A stretch of 37,651 nucleotides of DNA from an uncultured Bacteroidia bacterium (lineage in GTDB: Bacteria; Bacteroidota; Bacteroidia; Bacteroidales; UBA932): positions 1 to 37,651 of the forward strand of contig CADBMD010000016.1 of assembly GCA_902795735.1 (NCBI GenBank), written 5' to 3'. The notes beneath the pieces were generated by a model. The model did not search any database. It saw only the letters and a list, made by a program, of their open reading frames with translations, and was not told where the DNA came from. The translations under genes and the position numbers were made by a program. Below are positions 25,934-32,891 of the stretch, piece by piece. Position 1 is the stretch's first letter. Every line of letters starts with the position of its first letter.

Positions 25934-26523
25934 TACAGAAGTGCAAGAAGTGAGTGCCTGGTCGTAGAGAACTCCTGTTCGAAATTAGGAGTGAATATTC
26001 CTTTACCTAGTCCTGCCTCAATCTCTTCCATGCTCCAGTAACGCCCCTCGGTGACTTCTTCATTGCACGGATCCAACTCAAAGTTGCCTACGGTAGCGAA
26101 GACATTTACGAGCTCTTTCTCTTCACTGCTCTCCCAGACATACGATTTCAGGTAGACCGGGTTGAATCCCTCGAACTGAAGCTCTTCGGAAGCCTCCCTG
26201 AAAAGCGCGGCTTCCAGGAGCTCTCCATAATCGACATGCCCTCCGACAGCAGTGTCCCACTTGCCAGGAAGGAGCTTTTTCTTCATGGATCTCTTCTGAA
26301 GGAAGAGTTCACCATTGCGGTTCACGATGTGAAGGTGCACAACAGGATGAAGAAGCTTTACCTCGCCATGGACGCTGTCCCTTGAGGCCTGGCCAATGAC
26401 AAGGCCGGTTTCTTCGACTACGGGAATCATCTCACCCTGCTGGACAGGATGTCCGCCGGGATTGTCAACCGTAGGAAATGGAAGCACAGGGGCCGGATCG
26501 ACCGGATAAATCAGTTCGAACAT
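25933..26523 (-). CDS. Nudix hydrolase
   Basis: A 196-residue protein with a Nudix domain from about residue 58. The Nudix box runs from G95 through E101, R109-E110 and E113-E114 (GGHVDYGELLEAALFREASEEL). The glycine expected near the end of the box is replaced by Gln. The N-terminal part (NPGGHPVQQGEMIPVVEETG) and the HPVVHLHIVNRNGELFLQKRS strand resemble isopentenyl-diphosphate isomerase-like Nudix proteins (YfcD-like). The substrate is unknown; a nucleoside-diphosphate derivative is likely. It lies 6 bp after the transporter gene and its stop overlaps the next start. Confidence 0.85.
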   Translation of the reverse strand: MFELIYPVDPAPVLPFPTVDNPGGHPVQQGEMIPVVEETGLVIGQASRDSVHGEVKLLHPVVHLHIVNRNGELFLQKRSMKKKLLPGKWDTAVGGHVDYGELLEAALFREASEELQFEGFNPVYLKSYVWESSEEKELVNVFATVGNFELDPCNEEVTEGRYWSMEEIEAGLGKGIFTPNFEQEFSTTRHSLLALL

Positions 26524-26529
26524 GTTGAT

Positions 26530-28215
26530 TTAAGCAAATGCCATCAGGATCAGCAGCTGGGCAACCAGGACCCTGAGGAACATGGACAAAGGATAGACAG
26601 TAGCATAATTGATGGAAGGATAATCCGTTCCGTATGCTCCCTGAGTGAATGCCAGGACAGCAGGGTCGGTCGTTCCTCCGGATATAAGGCCGCAGATCTG
26701 ATAGAAATTCAACTTACACAAGTAGCGTGCGATAAGACCGATGAGAAGGACTGGGATGAAAGTTATCAAGGCTCCGTAAAGGATCCACCAGTAACCTCCG
26801 CCGACGATGGAACTGATGAAATTCTGTCCTGCTCCCAGACCGACGGCGGCCATAAAGAATGAAATCCCTATCTCGCGGAGCATCATGTTGGCGCTCTTGG
26901 TCGTATATACGGTTATCTTCCACCTGGGACTGAAATAACCAAGCAGGATGGAAATGATAAGAGGTCCTCCGGCAAGGCCGAGTTTGACAGGCTGAGGGAT
27001 TCCGGGGAACTTGAGGGGCAATGTCCCAAGTATCACACCCAAGGCTATTCCGAAAAAGATAGGAATCAGATTCGGTTTATCAAGGCTGGTCATCCTGTTT
27101 CCGACAAGTTCGGAAACAGCATCGACACCAGATTCTGGTCCGACGATCTTAAGGTTGTCGCCCATCTGAAGGATCAGGTTAGGACGGGCTACGAGATCAA
27201 GTCCGGCCCTGGTAATCCTCGTCACGGACACACCATACTTGGCCCTTATGTTAAGATCCTTCAGTTTGATTCCCGTCAAGGATGGCTTGGTCACGATGAC
27301 CCGCTTTGAAGTGGTCTTTATGTCTATCTTCTGCCAGTCCTGCAGATGCATCGGGACCTCCTTCCCGAAAAGGATCCTGACATGGTCCACATTAGCCTGA
27401 TTGGTAACTACCAAAAGTTTGTCTCCCTGCATCAGGACGGTATCTGGACCAGGGATGGAAATGACGCCATCCCTGAGAATCCTCGAAACGACGAAGTCGC
27501 TGCCGCCATCCTTCTTCACCATGGACAGTTTTTGGCCGAAAATGGCAGGATTCTCCACTTCGCAGTGCATCCTGCGGGCATGGCCTTCAGAATCATCTTC
27601 CTTTTCCAGTTCTGCCTTCTCTTTGTCAAGGTCGACCTTGAATATGGCCTTGAAGAATATTATGAGGGCTATCACCAGGAGTACGCCCAAGGGATATGCT
27701 ACGGCATAGGCGGAGGCAAGTCCGGCTGTCGCCGAGGTCACTTCCGATGCCAGGACACCTTCTGAATTAAGCACTTCGCCCATGGTTTGCTGGGCAGCAC
27801 CAAGGCCGGGAGTGTTGGTTACAGCTCCGGACATCACACCCACCATTGTCTTGAGGTCCTCTCCAGAAATGAAATGGATTGCCACAGTGACTGCGACGGC
27901 GAGGAGCACCAGGCAAAGGGCAAGGCCGTTCATCAGAAGTCCTCCTTTCTTGAAGGAATGGAAGAAACCAGGGCCGACCTGGAGTCCGATAGAAAAGACG
28001 AACAGGATCAGGCCGAAATCTTTCATGAAATTCATTACTGTCGTATCAACCCTTACCCCGAAATGGGCAAGTACGATAGCCACGAACAGGATCCAGGTAG
28101 ATCCGATTGAAATTCCCTTTATCTTATAGCGGCCGAGCCAAAGCCCGAATGCAATCACGACGGCGAAAACAAGTATCGAGTGGGCTATTCCAGGCCCTAA
28201 TAGCAAATCTTTCAT
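26530..28215 (-). CDS. AspT/YidE-family transporter with paired RCK-C domains
   Basis: A 561-residue inner-membrane protein of the aspartate:alanine exchanger (AAE) family. Two membrane blocks (about 1-195 and 385-561, with the paired motifs TNTPGLGAAQQTMG and GTTDPAVLAFTQGA) surround a cytoplasmic section of two TrkA-C (RCK_C) domains (about 215-375; VLMQGDKLLVVTN and LILQMGDNLKIVG). Relatives such as YidE and YbjL are poorly characterised anion or amino-acid exchangers; AspT swaps aspartate for alanine. The substrate here is unknown. Alanine or glutamate traffic would suit the neighbouring wall-recycling genes, but that is speculation. It begins 4 bp after the HU-like gene. Confidence 0.85.
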   Translation of the reverse strand: MKDLLLGPGIAHSILVFAVVIAFGLWLGRYKIKGISIGSTWILFVAIVLAHFGVRVDTTVMNFMKDFGLILFVFSIGLQVGPGFFHSFKKGGLLMNGLALCLVLLAVAVTVAIHFISGEDLKTMVGVMSGAVTNTPGLGAAQQTMGEVLNSEGVLASEVTSATAGLASAYAVAYPLGVLLVIALIIFFKAIFKVDLDKEKAELEKEDDSEGHARRMHCEVENPAIFGQKLSMVKKDGGSDFVVSRILRDGVISIPGPDTVLMQGDKLLVVTNQANVDHVRILFGKEVPMHLQDWQKIDIKTTSKRVIVTKPSLTGIKLKDLNIRAKYGVSVTRITRAGLDLVARPNLILQMGDNLKIVGPESGVDAVSELVGNRMTSLDKPNLIPIFFGIALGVILGTLPLKFPGIPQPVKLGLAGGPLIISILLGYFSPRWKITVYTTKSANMMLREIGISFFMAAVGLGAGQNFISSIVGGGYWWILYGALITFIPVLLIGLIARYLCKLNFYQICGLISGGTTDPAVLAFTQGAYGTDYPSINYATVYPLSMFLRVLVAQLLILMAFA

Positions 28216-28219
28216 TACA

Positions 28220-29038
28220 TCAATAATTAATAATGCGCAGTTCTTCTTCCGTGTAGAGTAACGAGTCCGTGAAGTCCGGGGCGAACCTTGACATCAAGAT
28301 AAAGGCAACCAGGAAAAGGATAACCAGACCCAGGATCCACAACAGCGCTTTGAAAACCTTCGGCCAGACTGACCTCGACCTCTCCCCCGCAGGCACTTCC
28401 GCAGCTTGTGCCGCAGGCTGAGGTTCCGGCTGAGGTTTAGGCTGTTCGGTTGATTGCACTTCCGGCTGCACGGTCGGCTGAACCACGGGCTGCATGGCCG
28501 GTTGAACTCCCGACTGCACTTCCTGACGAGATGAAGAATGGTCTGGAGAAGGATCCTCAGTGACTATCTCCTTCAATTCCCTAACAGCCTCTGAGACTTC
28601 ATCAGCAGTCTCCTCATGGGTTTTAAGTGAAACCGGACGGAGACCGAAACCTTCAGGATGGATGTCAAGATCCTCATCAGCTATGAAAAAGAAAATATTT
28701 TCCTTCGTAGCCCTCAGCCTCCCGAGTCCCGGAAGCAAGACAAGCTTCTTAGATTGGAGAGTCTCCCTCAAACCAGAAATGAATCCAGAGATGATCCTTT
28801 CAGCATCACCGGAATCTATCCCATTGCTCTCCGAATAGAAATCGACAAGAAGGGTGTCGGACTCTTCCCAGCGCTGCCGGAAAGACAGTCGGCGGTAAGG
28901 AGGATTGATAGTGTAGCCTTTGTCAGAGAAAGTCGATGGCATGACCTCGGAGACGAATGTTCCTAGACCAGGTAACGTAACTTGATCATTGTCAAGAATC
29001 AAGTTCTTTACTATGTCCGAGAAAAGGTCTATATCCAT
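28220..29038 (-). CDS. Membrane-anchored HU/CCDC81-like protein
   Basis: The 272 residues begin MDIDLFSDIVKNLILDNDQV. Two HU-like modules follow, each marked by LPGLG (LPGLGTF at 22-28 and LPGLGRL at 102-108). Then come a Val-Gln-Pro repeat stretch (about 172-213), one membrane helix (about 229-249) and a short tail ending EEELRIINY. This fits Bacteroidetes CCDC81-type HU proteins, which often end in a SPOR domain; none is present here. Orientation would leave the HU modules in the cytoplasm. The frame is open for another 15 codons (to 29083), but those overlap the promoter; ATG 29038 has GGAG-like bases before it. First gene of the long minus-strand run. Confidence 0.7.
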   Translation of the reverse strand: MDIDLFSDIVKNLILDNDQVTLPGLGTFVSEVMPSTFSDKGYTINPPYRRLSFRQRWEESDTLLVDFYSESNGIDSGDAERIISGFISGLRETLQSKKLVLLPGLGRLRATKENIFFFIADEDLDIHPEGFGLRPVSLKTHEETADEVSEAVRELKEIVTEDPSPDHSSSRQEVQSGVQPAMQPVVQPTVQPEVQSTEQPKPQPEPQPAAQAAEVPAGERSRSVWPKVFKALLWILGLVILFLVAFILMSRFAPDFTDSLLYTEEELRIINY

Positions 29039-29060
29039 CTCCTGTGCTCCAAAAATCACA

Positions 29061-29068
29061 CAAAGGTA
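29061..29068 (-). promoter_or_regulatory. Putative -7 element for the HU-like/cell-wall gene run
   Basis: On the minus strand this reads TACCTTTG, an exact TAnnTTTG match, 22 bp before the ATG at 29038. AT-rich DNA with TTTG runs lies upstream of it, but no TTTG sits at the ideal 19-21 bp spacing. It would drive the probable 17.0-29.0 kb operon. Confidence 0.5.
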
Positions 29069-29090
29069 CACAAAAAAAAGCACAAAAAAA

Positions 29091-29121
29091 TTTGGATAAA
29101 TGTCTTTTTGTTGTACCTTTG
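29091..29121 (+). promoter_or_regulatory. Promoter of tRNA-Asn
   Basis: TTTG at 29091-29094, 19 bp, then TACCTTTG at 29114-29121: both elements and the spacing match the Bacteroides-type vegetative promoter. Transcription would start near 29128, just before the tRNA at 29135. Confidence 0.7.
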
Positions 29122-29134
29122 CAATCCCAAACCT

Positions 29135-29208
29135 TCCTCAATAGCTCAGTTGGTTAGAGCACCTGACTGTTAATCAGGGGGTCGCAGGTTCAAGTCCTGC
29201 TTGAGGAG
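29135..29208 (+). tRNA. tRNA-Asn (GTT anticodon)
   Basis: Complete cloverleaf: acceptor stem TCCTCAA with TTGAGGA, D arm GCTC-AGTTGGTTA-GAGC, anticodon stem CCTGA/TCAGG with loop CTGTTAA (anticodon GTT), variable loop GGGTC, T arm GCAGG-TTCAAGT-CCTGC, discriminator G. The 3' CCA is not encoded. A promoter and a terminator-like hairpin flank it. Confidence 0.96.
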
Positions 29209-29211
29209 CCC

Positions 29212-29256
29212 AAAAGGACAAATCTTCAAAATTGAGGGTTTGCCCTTTTTCTTTTT
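29212..29256 (+). terminator. Rho-independent terminator-like hairpin after tRNA-Asn
   Basis: AAAAGGACAAA (29212-29222) pairs with TTTGCCCTTTT (29239-29249), 10 of 11 positions, with a 16-nt loop and a T-rich tail. The stem is AU-rich, so strength is uncertain. Confidence 0.55.
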
Positions 29257-29281
29257 CGCCGTAATTCATTGGATTTAAGCA

Positions 29282-29480
29282 CCTAAACGCTCACGAACGT
29301 GCCTTGAGATTTAGTTCGGTGAGAAAACCGGCCTAAACGCTCACAGATCAGACATAAGATGACATTCATCATCCCAGTGAGAGGGTTTTTCGATCCCCTG
29401 TGCTACATAATCACTGGAAAGGTTAGGCAAAATTGTCTAGCCTTCCCACGAAGTCAGCCTTGCAGGGCGTTCTGAAAGGC
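29282..29480. other. Non-coding stretch with direct repeats and nested hairpins
   Basis: No gene was found here. A 13-bp direct repeat, CCTAAACGCTCAC, occurs at 29282 and 29332 (period 50). CCAGTGA (29374-29380) and TCACTGG (29411-29417) form a perfect 7-bp inverted repeat enclosing an inner AGGG/CCCT hairpin. GCCTT and AAGGC pair near 29457-29480. This could be a small structured RNA or simply the remains of mobile DNA. Confidence 0.3.
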
Positions 29481-29536
29481 CCGATCATCCAACGTCTGTC
29501 GGACCATTGGCGCTTATATTTCTGACTATCATTTAA

Positions 29537-29758
29537 TTACCCAAAAGAGGTCGTATCGAAATTATCATTAGTTCATCTGGTGTAAAGGTAAGTGGCAGAG
29601 CAATTACTGAGGCAGTGAAGGTCACACACATCCAACGGCAACAAGCAATATTGAAAGTAACATCTCCATATACGGGTCACACGTACACATTTATTGCTTA
29701 CGCCGATAGAAATAGTGTCATTTGCAGTGATGATAATACAATATATTTCGGGAAATAG
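29537..29758 (+). pseudogene. Open frame fragment, probably a gene remnant
   Basis: A stop-to-stop plus frame of 73 codons ends at TAG 29756-29758. It has no ATG and no convincing start. The translation looks protein-like rather than random (GRIEIIISSSGVKVSGRAITE, then SPYTGHTYTFIAYAD, IYFGK), with alternating beta-strand character. Its codons are more AT-rich than those of the genes around it. It is best read as the 3' end of a decayed gene, possibly acquired; the family is not recognised. Confidence 0.3.
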
Positions 29759-29826
29759 TAGATGACGATATAGTATTTGTTACGAAAAACTACGGCTCCC
29801 AGGGTAATTCCAGGAGCTGTTTTCAG

Positions 29827-29943
29827 CCCATACAGTTCCGTGCCGAACTGCAAAGTCATGTTTTCGTCAAATATCGACCCGTATAGTACCGTGCCGAACT
29901 GTAAAGTCATGTTTTCGACAAATATCTGCCCGCAGAGTTCCGC
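29827..29943. repeat. 117-bp element, copy 1 (two 51-bp units)
   Basis: Nearly identical to 30278-30394, with about three mismatches in 117 bp. Each copy contains two related 51-bp units with CAGTTC/GAACTG-type hairpins around the TCCGTGCC core and a shared AAAGTCATGTTTTCG block. On the minus strand the units read in frame as MTLQFGTELYGSIFDEN, a 17-residue period, though no convincing gene surrounds them. Confidence 0.85.
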
Positions 29944-30006
29944 AGCGAGTCCCCTCCATCCCGAGCCTGCCGAAGGACAGACAAAACAGAGCAGACATCC
30001 GGCCCC

Positions 30007-30070
30007 GGCCGAGTCCATTCTCGCTTCGCCCTTCGATAAATCTCAGGGCTCGCTGCGGCTGAGTACGGCC
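30007..30070. repeat. 64-bp REP-like element, full copy
   Basis: The ends GGCCGAGTCC and GAGTACGGCC match the element inside the transglutaminase gene (5308-5347). The centre (30029-30048) is the imperfect palindrome CCCTTCGATAAATCTCAGGG. A related sequence, CCCGAGCCTGCCGAAGG, lies in the opposite orientation at 29960-29976, giving an inverted pair typical of small dispersed repeats. Confidence 0.65.
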
Positions 30071-30153
30071 TAAGGCCGGAGTCTGCTCCTACCGCACCTT
30101 TTTTCAGCCAGTGCAGTTCCCTGGAGTCAGTCTTCGGTCCTTTTGTACCCTAG

Positions 30154-30272
30154 TAGGCACCCGAAGTGCTTTTCCGGTCACGGAAATCGAACATTTTGTA
30201 ATCGCATAGGCACCCGAAGCGCTTTTCCGGTCACGGAAACGGACCATTTTGTTATCGCATAGGCACCCGAAC
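30154..30272. repeat. 53-bp tandem repeat, two full units and a third start
   Basis: TAGGCACCCGAA begins at 30154, 30207 and 30260, an exact 53-bp period. Each full unit contains the hairpin TTCCG-GTCA-CGGAA and a conserved CATTTTGT block. The third unit is cut after about 13 bp and runs directly into the second 117-bp element. Confidence 0.85.
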
Positions 30273-30277
30273 AAGCA

Positions 30278-30394
30278 CCCATACAGTTCCGTGCCGAACT
30301 GCAAAGTCATGTTTTCGTCAAATATCGACCCGTAGAGTTCCGTGCTGAACTGTAAAGTCATGTTTTCGACAAATATCTGCCCGCAGAGTTCCGC
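30278..30394. repeat. 117-bp element, copy 2
   Basis: Second copy of the 29827-29943 element, same orientation, 451 bp downstream. It ends 8 bp before the 52-bp hairpin array. The two copies bracket the REP-like element and the 53-bp tandem repeat. Confidence 0.85.
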
Positions 30395-30402
30395 GTTTCG
30401 AC

Positions 30403-30750
30403 GTTGCAGCCACGTTTAAGGCGGGTTTTCGTGGCTGGAAGGTCGGATTGGGTAGTTGCAGCCACGCTTAGGGCGGGTTTTCGTGGCTGGAAGGTCGGAT
30501 TGGGTAGTTGCAGCCACGCTTAGTGCGGGTTTTCGTGGCTGGAAGGTCGGATTGGGTAGTTGCAGCCACGTTTAAGGCGGGTTTTCGTGGCTGGAAGGTC
30601 GGATCGGGTAGTTGCAGCCACGCTTAGGGCGGGTTTTCGTGGCTGGAAGGTCGGATCGGGTAGTTGTAGCCACGCTTAAGGCGGGTTTTCGTGGCTGGAT
30701 GGTCGGATTGGGTAGTTGCAGCCACGCTTAGGGCGGGTTTTCGTGGCTGG
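30403..30750. repeat. Array of 52-bp hairpin units (six full, one partial)
   Basis: Units start at 30403, 30455, 30507, 30559, 30611, 30663 and 30715; the last stops after 36 bp. Each has CAGCCACG (unit positions 5-12) and CGTGGCTG (28-35), a perfect 8-bp stem around a 15-nt loop, then a GAAGGTCGGATTGGGTA-type tail. Changes fall mostly in the loop (CTTAGGG, TTTAAGG, CTTAGTG, CTTAAGG). In unit 6 a C-to-T change in the stem still allows a G-T pair. There are no unique spacers, so this is not a CRISPR. The array ends 113 bp before the next gene. Confidence 0.92.
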
Positions 30751-30835
30751 TTAGCTTGAGGCCCGGCCTGTCGTTAGGATTTAAAAAGGTATGGCTGTGG
30801 GTGGGTGAAGCAGTGCATGTAATCAAAAAAAAACG

Positions 30836-30843
30836 TATTTTTG
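30836..30843 (+). promoter_or_regulatory. Putative -7 element for the exported carbohydrate-region protein
   Basis: TATTTTTG matches TAnnTTTG, 20 bp before ATG 30864, after a poly-A tract. No TTTG is seen at -33. The site argues for the start at 30864 rather than the upstream in-frame codon at 30756, which lies in the repeat boundary. Confidence 0.5.
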
Positions 30844-30863
30844 CAATAGGTGATCTTCTTATT

Positions 30864-32882
30864 ATGAATAATCGTAGACTTCTCCATCTTTTGTTGATGG
30901 CATTGCTGCCCGTTATGGCAGCCGCCCATGCCAACTCACAGGCAACCCAGAACCTCCCCGTCAAGTCATTCATCAGCATCAAGCAACCAGGCGACCCAGC
31001 CGTACGGTATGACTTGAAAGATCCTGCACAAGCTTCCCTACCAGTCACGGTGACCGAATCCACAAGGCAGATAAGCGACAAGGAGTTTGCTTTCACTGTT
31101 ATCATCAAGGCCTCCAGGAGGACTTATTTCAATTACCAGGCAGAGATCGGGACGGGCTTCCCTTCTGAAGATTCAGAGTACTACCTTCCCGGATTCTGGT
31201 ACCATCTCAATCTCCGGTCACCAGAAAAGGCACCTTCTTTCCACTCATCAAAAGCCTGGAACTTCAGGGAAGACCGCATGTCCATCCCGATGACGGCGGC
31301 CTTCAACAAGGTTGACGGCCGGTCGGTAAGCGTCATGAGGAAGCTGGACGAGGGTTGTGACGCCCTTACAACCAGCCTTGAAGGAGAAGTCATCCTGTCC
31401 GGCGAAAGCTCGATAGGTTTCCTGGGTATCGATTCTGAGAAACCTGTTTCCAGCCTCACTTTCGGCTATCCCTACATGGAGACCCCGACCAGCTACATCC
31501 GCAAGCTTACTCTTGCCCCGCCGATCCAGGCCTTCGCCAAGCTTGAGCCCGGAGAAGAAAAGACCCTGACATGGTACGTTCGCACCGACAGCAGCGAGGA
31601 CTACGGCACTTTCGTGAAAGAGGCCTGGGAATATTCCTTCGACAGGATGGCTCCGGAGCCGCTGGTACCGCTATACACCCCCGAGCAGATGAAGGCACAG
31701 CTGTCGAAATATTTCCGGATAGGATTGGTGGAAGGTTATCCGCTGAAGTTCTATACCAGTCTCGGGATGCGCATAGCAGAATGCAAGAATGTTCCCATCA
31801 TGGAGGTCGGCTTTTGCGGAAGGACGCTGCTGAACGCCTTCAATGCCGTTGAATATGGCTACCAGACCGGCCAGGAAGACATCGTCAGGATAGGCAACTC
31901 GATCTTCGATAGTTTCCTCGAGAACGGGTTCACTTCCAATGGCTACCTGCTCGACAAGATAGATTTCCGACGTGCCGTGCCTCCGGAGGAGGAAATGCCC
32001 CTCAGCATCCGCAGGGAGTCCGAAGGTGTCTATGCCCTGCTCCTTTACCTCAAGTACGAAAAGGAAAACGGCCGCATCCACAAGGAATGGGATGGACGCG
32101 TCCGCACCCTGCTGGACAACATGGTCTCACTCCTGAAAGAAGACGGAAGCTATCCACGGAAATTCCGCATGGACGGAACGGATGTCGACTCCAGCGGAGG
32201 ATCCACGCCTTCCGCGACATCTGCCCTGGTCATGGGCTACAAGTACTTCGGTGACAAAAAATATCTTGCGGCGGCCAAGCGTACCGTCGGCTACATAGAG
32301 GAAAACATCATATCCAAGAGTGATTATTATTCTTCCACCCTGGACAACAACTGCGAAGACAAGGAGGCTGCAATTGCAGCAGTGACCGCTACCTACTACC
32401 TTGCCAAAGTCACAAAAGGCAAGGAGAGGCAGCACTACCTCGAGCTTTGCCGCCAGGCCGCCTATTTCGCCCTGTCTTGGTACTATCTATGGGACATCCC
32501 CTATGCCCAGGGACAGATTTTCGGAGACCTGGACCTGAAGACCAGGGGCTGGGGCAACGTGTCAGTTGAGAACAACTGTGCCGATGTCTTCGTCTTCGAG
32601 CTTGCCCACATAGTCAAATGGCTAGGCGAGACCTTGGGCGAAGAAAGGTTCGTCAAGATGTACGAACTGATCAGTTCTTCGCTCGACCAGCTTCTTCCCG
32701 TGCCCGGCAGGATGTGCGGAGTCGGGAAGGAAGGCTTCTATCCCGAATTCATACAAAGCACTGCATGGGATTACGGCAAGAACGGCCGCGGATTCTACAA
32801 TGAATATTTTGCTCCGGGATGGGCCATAGCCTCTCTATGGGAGCTTTACTCTCCCACACGCACAAGCCACTTCCTTGAATAA
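30864..32882 (+). CDS. Exported protein, possible six-hairpin (alpha/alpha-toroid) carbohydrate enzyme
   Basis: The 672-residue protein has a signal peptide (about 1-26, HLLLMALLPVMAAAHANSQA). An N-terminal beta-rich half follows (about 30-255; it includes FWYHLNL and the predicted sandwich ending LTWYVRTDSSEDY). The helical C-terminal half (about 275-672) has repeated paired helices and Gly/aromatic turns such as SEGVYALLLYLKY, SGGSTPSATSALVMGYKYFGDKKYLAAAKR and YNEYFAPGWAIASLWELY. This plan is typical of alpha/alpha-toroid glycosidases and lyases. I do not recognise a specific family, and catalytic residues cannot be named. The neighbouring GH51 remnant and GH43 enzyme suggest arabinose- or xylose-containing plant glycans. 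The frame is open upstream to 30756, but promoter and signal peptide favour 30864. Confidence 0.6.
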   Translation: MNNRRLLHLLLMALLPVMAAAHANSQATQNLPVKSFISIKQPGDPAVRYDLKDPAQASLPVTVTESTRQISDKEFAFTVIIKASRRTYFNYQAEIGTGFPSEDSEYYLPGFWYHLNLRSPEKAPSFHSSKAWNFREDRMSIPMTAAFNKVDGRSVSVMRKLDEGCDALTTSLEGEVILSGESSIGFLGIDSEKPVSSLTFGYPYMETPTSYIRKLTLAPPIQAFAKLEPGEEKTLTWYVRTDSSEDYGTFVKEAWEYSFDRMAPEPLVPLYTPEQMKAQLSKYFRIGLVEGYPLKFYTSLGMRIAECKNVPIMEVGFCGRTLLNAFNAVEYGYQTGQEDIVRIGNSIFDSFLENGFTSNGYLLDKIDFRRAVPPEEEMPLSIRRESEGVYALLLYLKYEKENGRIHKEWDGRVRTLLDNMVSLLKEDGSYPRKFRMDGTDVDSSGGSTPSATSALVMGYKYFGDKKYLAAAKRTVGYIEENIISKSDYYSSTLDNNCEDKEAAIAAVTATYYLAKVTKGKERQHYLELCRQAAYFALSWYYLWDIPYAQGQIFGDLDLKTRGWGNVSVENNCADVFVFELAHIVKWLGETLGEERFVKMYELISSSLDQLLPVPGRMCGVGKEGFYPEFIQSTAWDYGKNGRGFYNEYFAPGWAIASLWELYSPTRTSHFLE

Positions 32883-32891
32883 GTCCGATTC

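Noticed and set aside
29135-29260. Integration (att) site at the tRNA
   Set aside because: No second copy of the tRNA 3' end and no integrase gene were found in the window.
29698-30361. Two short minus-strand ORFs (about 106 and 85 codons) over the repeats
   Set aside because: They consist mostly of the repeat translation and unrelated flanks, with no start signal or promoter; kept as a repeat observation only.
30403-30750. CRISPR array
   Set aside because: The 52-bp units abut without unique spacers, variation is inside the unit, and no cas gene is near.
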